Assembly: GCA_002361655.1 (NCBI GenBank)
Contig: DETM01000019.1
Span: 1-29,971, forward strand
Direction: 5' to 3'
Origin: Prevotella sp. UBA3288
GTDB taxonomy: Bacteria; Bacteroidota; Bacteroidia; Bacteroidales; Bacteroidaceae
DNA length: 29,971 bases
In this document: positions 6,513-13,355 of the stretch, in pieces
Layout: each line of letters begins with the position of its first letter
Position numbering within the stretch: position 1 is the first letter of the stretch
The notes under the pieces: generated by a model
What the model was told of the DNA's origin: nothing
Seen by the model: only the letters and a program-made list of their open reading frames with translations
Database searches by the model: none
Program-made: the position numbers and the translations under genes

Positions 6513-8744
6513 ATGATACAGACAGTGGTGAAGCGCGATGGCCGCATCGTGGGCTTCAATGAGCAGAAAATCATGGCCGCTATCCGTAAGGCCATGATGA
6601 CGACGGACAAAGGTGAGGATGAGCGCCTGCTCAGCCAGATAACCGACCACATCGCCCAGCGCGGTCAGAGCCAGATGACCGTCGAGGCCATCCAGGACCT
6701 GGTGGAGATGGAACTGATGAAGTCGAGCCGCAAGGATGTGGCCCAGAAGTATATCGCCTACCGCAACCAGCGCAGCATAGCCCGCAAGGCCAAGACCCGC
6801 GACGTGTTTCTCGACATCGTCAACGTGAAGTCGAACGACATCACCCGCGAAAATGCCAACATGAACGCCGACACGCCGGCCGGCATGATGATGAAGTTCG
6901 CCTCGGAGACCACCAAGCCCTTCGTCGACGACTACCTGCTCTCACCGGAGAGCCGCGATGCCGTGGAGCACAACTATCTGCACATCCACGACAAGGACTA
7001 CTACCCCACAAAGTCGTTCACCTGCGTGCAGCATCCGCTGGACAACATCCTCAACTGCGGATTCATTGCCGGCCATGGCGCCTCGCGGCCTGCCAAGCGC
7101 ATCGAGACGGCCTCGGTGCTGGCCTGCATCTCGCTGGAGTGTGCCCAGAACGAGATGCACGGCGGTCAGGCCATACCCGCCTTCGACTTCTATCTGGCAC
7201 CCTTCGTGCGCCTCTCCTATATCGAGGAACTGAAGAACCTGGAAGAACTCAACGGCGAGGACTACAGCGCCCTCTACAACGAGCCGCTGCTGGACTATCT
7301 GAAACAGCCGCTGGACGGGCTGAAGGGCATCGACCGCATTCGCCAGCATGCCATCAACAAGACGGTGGGCCGTGTGCACCAGTCGATGGAGGCCTTCATC
7401 CACAACATGAACACCATCCATTCGCGCGGCGGCAACCAGGTGGTCTTCTCCTCTATTAATTATGGTACGGACACGAGTGCCGAGGGCCGTTGCATCATGC
7501 GAGAGATACTGCTCTCGACCTACGAGGGCGTCGGCGACGGCGAGACGGCCATCTTCCCCATTCAGATATGGAAGAAGAAGCGGGGCGTGAACTATCTGCC
7601 GGAAGACCGCAACTTCGACCTCTACCAACTGGCCTGCAAGGTGACGGCACGCCGCTTCTTCCCCAATTTCCTCAACCTCGACGCCACGTTCAACCAGTGC
7701 GACGAGTGGCGTGCCGACGACCCGAAGCGCTATCTGCACGAGGTGGCCACGATGGGCTGCCGTACCCGCGTCTTCGAGAACCGCTTCGGACCGAAGACCT
7801 CGATCGGCCGCGGCAATATCTCGTTCTCGACCATCAATATCGTGCGCCTCGCCCTGGAGTGCCGCAACATAGAAGACAAGGAGCAGCGCATCGGACAGTT
7901 CTTTGCCAAACTCGACCGGATGCTCGAGGTCACGGCAAAGCAACTCGACGACCGCTTCCAGTTCCAGAAGACGGCCTACGCCAAGCAGTTCCCCCTGCTG
8001 ATGAAGAGCCTGTGGATCGGTGCTGACAAACTGGGTGCCAACGATACCGTGGAGAGCGTCATCAACCAAGGCACCCTCGGCATCGGCTTCATTGGACTGG
8101 CCGAGTGTCTGGTTGCACTCGTCGGCAAGCACCACGGCGAGAGCGAGGAGGCCCAGGCTCTGGGACTGAAGATCGTGACCTACATGAGAGACCGCATCAA
8201 CGTGTTCTGCGAGCAGTACCACCACAACTACTCGGTGCTGGCCACCCCCGCCGAGGGTCTGGCAGGCCGCTTCACGAAGAAAGACCGGCGCGACTTCGGC
8301 AAGATAGCCGGCATCACCGACCGCGACTACTATACCAACTCCAACCACGTGCCCGTCTACTACAAATGCTCGGCCCGCCATAAGGCCGAGGTGGAGGCCC
8401 CCTACCACGACCTGACCCGCGGCGGCCACATCTTCTACGTGGAGATCGACGGCGACGCCACCCACAACCCGCAGGTCATCATGAGCGTGGTCGACATGAT
8501 GGACCGCCTGAACATGGGCTACGGCTCGGTGAACCACAACCGCAACCGCTGCATGGACTGCGGCTACGAGAATGCCACGGCCGACCTGAAAGAATGTCCG
8601 AAGTGCGGCTCGAAGCACATCGACCGTCTGCAGCGCATCACCGGCTACCTAGTCGGCACCACCGACCGCTGGAACAGCGGCAAACTGGCAGAACTCAACG
8701 ACCGCGTCACCCATATCGACGACGGCAACCAACAACTCTTTTAA
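6513..8744 (+). CDS. nrdD: Anaerobic ribonucleoside-triphosphate reductase
   Basis: A 743-residue class III ribonucleotide reductase that makes deoxynucleotides from NTPs without oxygen, using a glycyl radical. Residues about 1-95 are an ATP-cone allosteric domain (VVKRDGRIVGFNEQKI). The catalytic barrel follows. Near the C-terminus a zinc ribbon (CMDC then CPKC) precedes the glycyl-radical loop RITGYLVGTTDRWNSGK, with the radical glycine at about 711-715. Length is normal. The activase nrdG starts 42 nt downstream, the usual arrangement, with a GC-rich palindromic repeat in between. The enzyme is inactivated by oxygen, which gives context for the flavodiiron protein and rubredoxin elsewhere in the window. 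Confidence 0.97.
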   Translation: MIQTVVKRDGRIVGFNEQKIMAAIRKAMMTTDKGEDERLLSQITDHIAQRGQSQMTVEAIQDLVEMELMKSSRKDVAQKYIAYRNQRSIARKAKTRDVFLDIVNVKSNDITRENANMNADTPAGMMMKFASETTKPFVDDYLLSPESRDAVEHNYLHIHDKDYYPTKSFTCVQHPLDNILNCGFIAGHGASRPAKRIETASVLACISLECAQNEMHGGQAIPAFDFYLAPFVRLSYIEELKNLEELNGEDYSALYNEPLLDYLKQPLDGLKGIDRIRQHAINKTVGRVHQSMEAFIHNMNTIHSRGGNQVVFSSINYGTDTSAEGRCIMREILLSTYEGVGDGETAIFPIQIWKKKRGVNYLPEDRNFDLYQLACKVTARRFFPNFLNLDATFNQCDEWRADDPKRYLHEVATMGCRTRVFENRFGPKTSIGRGNISFSTINIVRLALECRNIEDKEQRIGQFFAKLDRMLEVTAKQLDDRFQFQKTAYAKQFPLLMKSLWIGADKLGANDTVESVINQGTLGIGFIGLAECLVALVGKHHGESEEAQALGLKIVTYMRDRINVFCEQYHHNYSVLATPAEGLAGRFTKKDRRDFGKIAGITDRDYYTNSNHVPVYYKCSARHKAEVEAPYHDLTRGGHIFYVEIDGDATHNPQVIMSVVDMMDRLNMGYGSVNHNRNRCMDCGYENATADLKECPKCGSKHIDRLQRITGYLVGTTDRWNSGKLAELNDRVTHIDDGNQQLF

Positions 8745-8751
8745 CTTCACA

Positions 8752-8786
8752 GTGCCCCTCCATCGGGGAGGGGCCGGCGAGGGGTT
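8752..8786. repeat. GC-rich palindromic repeat between nrdD and nrdG
   Basis: A stem of 7 bp forms between CCCCTCC (8755-8761) and GGAGGGG (8767-8773), followed by a GAGGGG run (8779-8784) two bases before the nrdG ATG. In minus-strand translation it reads NPSPAPPRWRG, a peptide typical of dispersed repeats in these genomes. It may attenuate transcription between the two genes and also supplies the only Shine-Dalgarno-like sequence for nrdG. Confidence 0.7.
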
Positions 8787-9281
8787 ATGGCACTCAGAAT
8801 TCTCAGTATCATAGAAGACACGATGGTAGATGGTCCGGGCTTCCGGACCTCTATCTATTGTGCCGGCTGCAACCACCAGTGTCCCGGCTGCCACAATCCG
8901 CAGTCGTGGGACTTCAACGGCGGCAAGGAGATGACGGTGGAGCAGATCATGCGAGTCGTCGAGGCCGACCCCTACACCCGTGGCGTCACCTTCTCCGGCG
9001 GCGACCCCATGTATCAGGCGGCAGAATTTGCCGAACTGGCCCGCCAGATACACCGTCGCACACAGAAAGACATCTGGTGCTACACCGGCTTCACGTTTGA
9101 AAGCCTGATTCACGATGACCAGCGCGAACTGCTGGCCGAACTGGACGTTCTCGTCGACGGCCCTTACATCGAGAAGTTCAACGACCCCGACCTGCTTTTC
9201 CGAGGCTCCTACAACCAGCGCATCATCGACGTGCCCCGCTCCTTGGCCGAAGGGCGGGTCTGCCTCTATGATCAGTCGTAG
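8787..9281 (+). CDS. nrdG: Anaerobic ribonucleoside-triphosphate reductase activating protein
   Basis: A 164-residue radical SAM activase that installs the glycyl radical on NrdD by reductive cleavage of S-adenosylmethionine. The [4Fe-4S] motif is CNHQCPGC (Cys28, Cys32, Cys35), with another cysteine at 25. VDGPGFRTSIYCAGC before it and TFSGGDPMYQ after it (a SAM-binding GGD/E motif) are family hallmarks. The ATG at 8787 sits two bases after a GAGGGG run supplied by the palindromic repeat. The last codons, ending LYDQS, lie in a 17-nt direct repeat shared with the 3' end of the convergent M16 gene. Confidence 0.96.
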   Translation: MALRILSIIEDTMVDGPGFRTSIYCAGCNHQCPGCHNPQSWDFNGGKEMTVEQIMRVVEADPYTRGVTFSGGDPMYQAAEFAELARQIHRRTQKDIWCYTGFTFESLIHDDQRELLAELDVLVDGPYIEKFNDPDLLFRGSYNQRIIDVPRSLAEGRVCLYDQS

Positions 9282-9310
9282 ACCTGTCTGACACTATGCT
9301 CAGTCGTAGA
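9266..9310. repeat. 17-nt direct repeat at the nrdG / M16 convergent 3' ends
   Basis: Copies at 9266-9282 and 9294-9310 match at 16 of 17 positions with a 28-nt period. The first carries the nrdG stop codon, the second the stop codon of the M16 gene on the other strand. Confidence 0.8.
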
Positions 9311-10520
9311 TGAGCGTGGTGAGCCGGTCTGGTGCAAAGATGCAGCGGGCCGTTTGCTGCAAGTCGGCAGCAGTCAGGGTGTCGATATGGCGCATGATGT
9401 CGCTCAAGTCGCGCAGTTTGCCACTATGCAGGTAGTTCTTGGCAAAGTCGAGGGCAAACTGCTCACGGTTGTCCGAGGCGATGGCCAGTTGTCCCTGCAG
9501 TTGCTGTTTGGCCTTGGCCAGCCCGGAGGCCGAGATGGGCGAGCATATCAGTTTGTTCAGTTCGCGGTGTACCAGCCGCAGGCAATGCTTCACGTCGTCC
9601 TGGTCGCATCCGAAGTAGATGCACCATGCCCCGGTGTCGCCATAGCACACCATGCTGCTCTCCACACTATACACCAAGCCGTTGCGCTCTCGTAGCGACA
9701 AGTTCAGCCGTGAGTTGAGCCCCGGCCCACCTATTATATTATTAAGGAGATAGAGGGCCCAGCGGCGGGGATTGTCAGCGGCATAGGCCTGAGCGCCGAT
9801 GACGACGTGAGCCTGATGGGTGCCACGCCGGCGGACCACTTCGTGAGGCGGTGTAGGCAGCGAGGGGACGGCAGCACTCGCCGACGGTGCCGACGTCTGA
9901 GGTCGCTCTATAGCATTCAGCCGTTTGAGGAGCAGCGAGAGGTTGGCGTTGCCGCTGACGAAAAAGACACTATTGTCAGGGCGGTAGTGACACTGTGTGA
10001 AGCGGCGGGCATCGGCGGCGGTGAACAGCCGGACCTGTCGGGCGGTGCCCAGAATGTTGTGGCCCAGGGGATGACCTTCGAACAAGATGTTCTCTATGTC
10101 GTCGTAGATAAGTTCGGCGGGAGAGTCTTCATAACTCTTGATTTCATCGCAAACCACTTCACACTCTTTCTCTACCTCGTGTTGTGGGAACACGCTATGG
10201 AAGACGATGTCGGTCAAGACATCGACCGCTTTCATGAAATGCTTGTTCTGGATGGCGCAATAGAACACCGTGTCCTCCTTGTTGGTGAAAGCATTGAGTT
10301 CGCCACCCAGGCCTTCGATGGCGTTGATGATCTGAACGGCGCTGCGCCGCCCGGTGCCCTTGAACGACAGATGTTCGCAGAAGTGAGCCAGGCCCTCTTC
10401 GCCGGGATGTTCATCCCTGGTACCCGCTTTGATGGCTATGCCGCAATAGACGACGTCGGCTGCTGAGGGCAGATGAATCACCCTCAGACCGTTGTCCAGA
10501 TGGAAAGTATTGTAGTTCAT
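9300..10520 (-). CDS. M16 family zinc metallopeptidase
   Basis: A 406-residue member of the pitrilysin/processing-peptidase family. The inverted zinc motif HFCEH (His46, Glu49, His50) is intact, and the third ligand is probably Glu126 in CDEIKSYED. The R/Y-containing C-terminal domain is present (NNIIGGPGLNSRLNLSLRERNGLVYSVESS). The length fits a single two-domain unit, about half of a full pitrilysin. There is no signal peptide, so it is cytoplasmic. A Pro/Ala/Ser-rich linker (TSAPSASAAVPSLPTPP) separates the halves. The ATG at 10520 is only 5 nt from the -7 element, predicting a leaderless mRNA. The substrate is unknown. Confidence 0.92.
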   Translation of the reverse strand: MNYNTFHLDNGLRVIHLPSAADVVYCGIAIKAGTRDEHPGEEGLAHFCEHLSFKGTGRRSAVQIINAIEGLGGELNAFTNKEDTVFYCAIQNKHFMKAVDVLTDIVFHSVFPQHEVEKECEVVCDEIKSYEDSPAELIYDDIENILFEGHPLGHNILGTARQVRLFTAADARRFTQCHYRPDNSVFFVSGNANLSLLLKRLNAIERPQTSAPSASAAVPSLPTPPHEVVRRRGTHQAHVVIGAQAYAADNPRRWALYLLNNIIGGPGLNSRLNLSLRERNGLVYSVESSMVCYGDTGAWCIYFGCDQDDVKHCLRLVHRELNKLICSPISASGLAKAKQQLQGQLAIASDNREQFALDFAKNYLHSGKLRDLSDIMRHIDTLTAADLQQTARCIFAPDRLTTLIYD

Positions 10521-10524
10521 CGGT

Positions 10525-10586
10525 GCAAAGGTACGAAATAATTGAGAATTGACAATTGATAATTGATAATTATTTCGTACCTTTGC
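10525..10586. promoter_or_regulatory. Symmetric bidirectional promoter in an inverted repeat
   Basis: The left arm GCAAAGGTACGAAATAATT (10525-10543) and the right arm (10568-10586) are perfect 19-bp inverted copies around a 24-bp centre of AATTGATAATT-type repeats. Each arm carries TACCTTTG on its outward strand: the minus element (10533-10526) for the M16 gene, the plus element (10579-10586 minus one) for the PfkB gene. Candidate TTGA/TTGT -33 boxes lie in the shared centre about 18 bp from each -7 element. Confidence 0.75.
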
Positions 10587-10613
10587 ATCCGAAACAAGAA
10601 AACAACCGAGATT

Positions 10614-11555
10614 ATGAGAAGAGTAATAGGGATAGGCGAGACGGTGCTCGACATCATCTTCAAGAATGAGCAGCCTGTCAGTGCGGTGCCCGGAGGCAGC
10701 ACGTTTAATTGTCTGATATCGTTAGGGCGCTGCGGTGTCGATGCTTGCTTCATCAGCGAGACGGGCAACGACCGTGTGGGCCGTAAGATTCTGGACTTCC
10801 TCAGCCAGAACGGTGTCGACAGTTCTGGCGTCAATGTCTATCCTGACTCGAAGTCGCCTCTGTCGCTGGCCTTCCTCAACGACGAGAACGATGCCGAGTA
10901 TCTTTTCTATAAAGACCATCCTAAAGACCGGCTCGACTTCAACTATCCGGAAGTGCACGAAGACGACATCGTAGTGTTCGGTTCCTACTATGCCGTCAAT
11001 CCCGTCATCCGTCCTCAGGTGCACGGTTTTCTGGAGTATGCCCGTTCGCATGGGGCTATCCTCTACTACGACGTGAACTTCCGTACCTCCCATAAAAACG
11101 AGGTGGTAAAACTGACCCCCAATATACTGGAGAACCTCGAGTTGTCGGACATCGTGCGTGGCTCGACAGAAGACTTTGCTGTGATGTTCGGCAAAAGCGA
11201 CCCCGACGTGATCTATCGGTCGCAGATAGCCTTCTACACCAAGAAGTTTATCTGCACGGACGGTTCACACCCTGTGGAACTGCGAGCCGACGGCGGGTTG
11301 AAGAAGCAGTATGCTGTCCGTCAGGTATCGGGGGTGGTGAGCACCATCGGAGCCGGCGACAACTTCAATGCCGGCCTGGTGTATGGCATGATCAAGTGCG
11401 GCATCACGAAAGAGATGGTACAGCGCGGTCTGACGGAAAGTCAGTGGGACAGCATCATCGACTGCGCGATGCTGTTCGCCGGCAATGTGTGCCAGAGTTT
11501 GGACAACTCTGTCGATTTGGCCTTTGGCAATCAAATGAAAACAGACATACAGTAA
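10614..11555 (+). CDS. PfkB family carbohydrate kinase
   Basis: A 313-residue ribokinase-fold sugar kinase, fructokinase-like, that phosphorylates a sugar using ATP. The N-terminal GIGETVLDII and SAVPGGSTFNCLISLGRCG form the substrate side. The C-terminal anion-hole motif TIGAGDNFNAG carries the catalytic base Asp249. The ATG at 10614 (MRRVIGIGE) is chosen because earlier in-frame codons overlap the promoter. It is followed 39 nt later by the flavodiiron protein gene without a visible promoter, so cotranscription is likely. The exact sugar cannot be assigned. Confidence 0.9.
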   Translation: MRRVIGIGETVLDIIFKNEQPVSAVPGGSTFNCLISLGRCGVDACFISETGNDRVGRKILDFLSQNGVDSSGVNVYPDSKSPLSLAFLNDENDAEYLFYKDHPKDRLDFNYPEVHEDDIVVFGSYYAVNPVIRPQVHGFLEYARSHGAILYYDVNFRTSHKNEVVKLTPNILENLELSDIVRGSTEDFAVMFGKSDPDVIYRSQIAFYTKKFICTDGSHPVELRADGGLKKQYAVRQVSGVVSTIGAGDNFNAGLVYGMIKCGITKEMVQRGLTESQWDSIIDCAMLFAGNVCQSLDNSVDLAFGNQMKTDIQ

Positions 11556-11594
11556 ACTATTCAAATGATATCAGATAATATTCAATAAGCGATT

Positions 11595-12770
11595 ATGAAA
11601 CAGATTACAGACAAGATCTACTATGTTGGCGTCAATGACCGCAACAAGACCCTGTTTGAGGGTTTGTGGCCTTTGCCCAATGGTGTGAGTTACAATGCCT
11701 ATCTCGTGGTCGACGAGAAGGTAGCGTTGATAGATACCGTAGAGGTGGACTTCTTCATGCCGTTTCTGGAGAACATCCGCGAGGTGCTGGGCGACCGCCC
11801 CATCGACTATGTGGTGGTGAACCACATGGAGCCTGACCATAGCGGTTCGCTGGCCCTGCTCCGCCAGTTCTATCCCGGCATCGAGATTATCGGCAACAAG
11901 AAGACCTTCGACATGATGGCCGGTTTCTACCATCTGACAACGGGTCTGAAAGAAGTGAAAAACGGTGATTCCATCGCCCTGGGAGCCCTCTCGCTCAACT
12001 TTGTGCTGACGCCGATGGTGCACTGGCCCGAGACGATGGTCACGCTCTGCGGCACGACGCTCTTCAGCGGCGATGCCTTCGGCTGTTTTGGTGCACTGAA
12101 CGGTGCCATCATCGATGAGCACATGAACTGCGACTACTTCTGGGATGAGATGGAACGCTACTACTCGAACATTGTCGGCAAGTATGGCACCCCCGTACAG
12201 ATGGCGCTGAAGAAGTTGGCCGGCGTACCCCTCGACTATATCTGCTCGACCCACGGCCCCGTGTGGCATCAGTATATCGAGAAGGTCGTTGCCACCTACG
12301 ACCGTCTTTCGAAATATGAGGCAGAGCCCGGTCTGGTCATCTGCTACGGCACGATGTATGGCAACACCGAGCGTGCCGCCGAGGTGATAGCACGTGCTGC
12401 CAGCGAGGCCGGCGTGAAGAATATCGTGATGCACAATGTGTCGAAGACCCACCACTCTTATATCATCCGCGACGTGTTCCGCTACAAAGGACTGATTGTC
12501 GGTGCCCCCACCTACAACACCGGTCTCTACCACGAGATGGACGTGCTGCTCTCGGAATTGTCGCAGAAGGATATCAAGGGCCGCTATCTCGGATGGTTCG
12601 GCAGTTATGGCTGGGCATCGAAGGCCGTGGCCGAGATAGCCAAGTGGAACGACGAGAAACTGAAGTACGAAGCCGTAGGCCAGCCTGTAGAGATCAAGCA
12701 GAGCCTGACCCCGGAGACCTTTGCCCAGTGTGAGGCCCTTGGCCGTGCGATGGCTGAGAAACTACTGTAA
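11595..12770 (+). CDS. Flavodiiron protein (FprA-type O2/NO reductase)
   Basis: A 391-residue two-domain enzyme that reduces O2 to water or NO to N2O. The metallo-beta-lactamase-like domain carries the diiron ligands His77, Glu79, Asp81, His82 (HMEPDH), with His143, Asp160 and His220 as the later ligand positions. A flavodoxin domain starts near residue 247 with the FMN loop YGTMYGNTE. There is no fused rubredoxin domain, so a separate rubredoxin should donate electrons; one is encoded at 1156-1320. It follows the PfkB gene with no promoter seen in the gap. Its last 9 nt overlap the convergent LOG-family gene. It probably protects oxygen-sensitive enzymes such as NrdDG. Confidence 0.95.
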   Translation: MKQITDKIYYVGVNDRNKTLFEGLWPLPNGVSYNAYLVVDEKVALIDTVEVDFFMPFLENIREVLGDRPIDYVVVNHMEPDHSGSLALLRQFYPGIEIIGNKKTFDMMAGFYHLTTGLKEVKNGDSIALGALSLNFVLTPMVHWPETMVTLCGTTLFSGDAFGCFGALNGAIIDEHMNCDYFWDEMERYYSNIVGKYGTPVQMALKKLAGVPLDYICSTHGPVWHQYIEKVVATYDRLSKYEAEPGLVICYGTMYGNTERAAEVIARAASEAGVKNIVMHNVSKTHHSYIIRDVFRYKGLIVGAPTYNTGLYHEMDVLLSELSQKDIKGRYLGWFGSYGWASKAVAEIAKWNDEKLKYEAVGQPVEIKQSLTPETFAQCEALGRAMAEKLL

Positions 12771-13292
12771 GGCGGCGATGAGGCCGTCGAGGCTGTCGAC
12801 CACACGGAGATAGCGGTTCCACGAACCGCGCATCATCCCTTTTTCCTGCAAGTCGTCCAGACAGGCGATGAGTGAATTCCAGAAGCCCTTCATATTATAA
12901 AGTATGATGGGCTTCTGGTGGTATTGCAGGGTAGCGGCGGCAGCGACGGTGAAGAGTTCGTCGAGGGTGCCGATGCCGCCCGGCAGCACGATGAAGGCAT
13001 CGCTCTGTGCCATCATCAGTTCCTTGCGGTCGCTCAAGTCTTCTGTCGGGATGTGTACATCGAGATAGGGGCTCAGACGTCCCATCTCCTCAATCTTGCG
13101 AGGCACGATGCCGATGACCATCCCGCCCGCCTCTTTGGCCGAGCGGCTGACGGTGTGCATCAGACCGGCATCGTGGCCACCGAACACGATGGAATGGGCG
13201 TTTTTGGCTGCCCACTCTCCTAACTCACGTGCTCTGTCGGAGCACTCCGGATCGATGTTCTGATTAGCAGAACAGAAGATACATAGTTTCAT
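12762..13292 (-). CDS. LOG family protein (TIGR00730; nucleoside-5'-monophosphate phosphoribohydrolase-like)
   Basis: A 176-residue Rossmann-fold enzyme of the lysine-decarboxylase-like/LOG family, members of which release the base from AMP or cytokinin nucleotides. The signature PGGIGTLDE is at residues 104-112 and GGHDAGLM at 38-45. Length is normal. It lies 51 nt downstream of the large lipoprotein gene on the same strand, so it is probably the second gene of that unit. The annotation as lysine decarboxylase found in older records is misleading. Confidence 0.9.
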   Translation of the reverse strand: MKLCIFCSANQNIDPECSDRARELGEWAAKNAHSIVFGGHDAGLMHTVSRSAKEAGGMVIGIVPRKIEEMGRLSPYLDVHIPTEDLSDRKELMMAQSDAFIVLPGGIGTLDELFTVAAAATLQYHQKPIILYNMKGFWNSLIACLDDLQEKGMMRGSWNRYLRVVDSLDGLIAALQ

Positions 13293-13294
13293 GG

Positions 13295-13355
13295 TGATGA
13301 CTGTTTGTTCAGATGGCTTGGTGTCATGATGACGACCGTTTGTTCAGATGGCTTG
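13295..13355. repeat. Direct repeat at the 3' end of the lipoprotein gene
   Basis: GTTTGTTCAGATGGCTTG occurs at 13303-13320 and 13338-13355. TGATGAC precedes each copy (13295-13301 and 13327-13333), with a small length difference. The second copy contains the lipoprotein stop codon and its last sense codons (Gln-Ala-Ile), so the first copy is a duplicated gene end. Confidence 0.8.

Noticed and set aside
6942..8618. Minus-strand open frame of 558 codons within nrdD
   Set aside because: It arises from the codon bias of nrdD; Val/His/Ala-rich without motifs, and the nrdD catalytic motifs are on the other strand.
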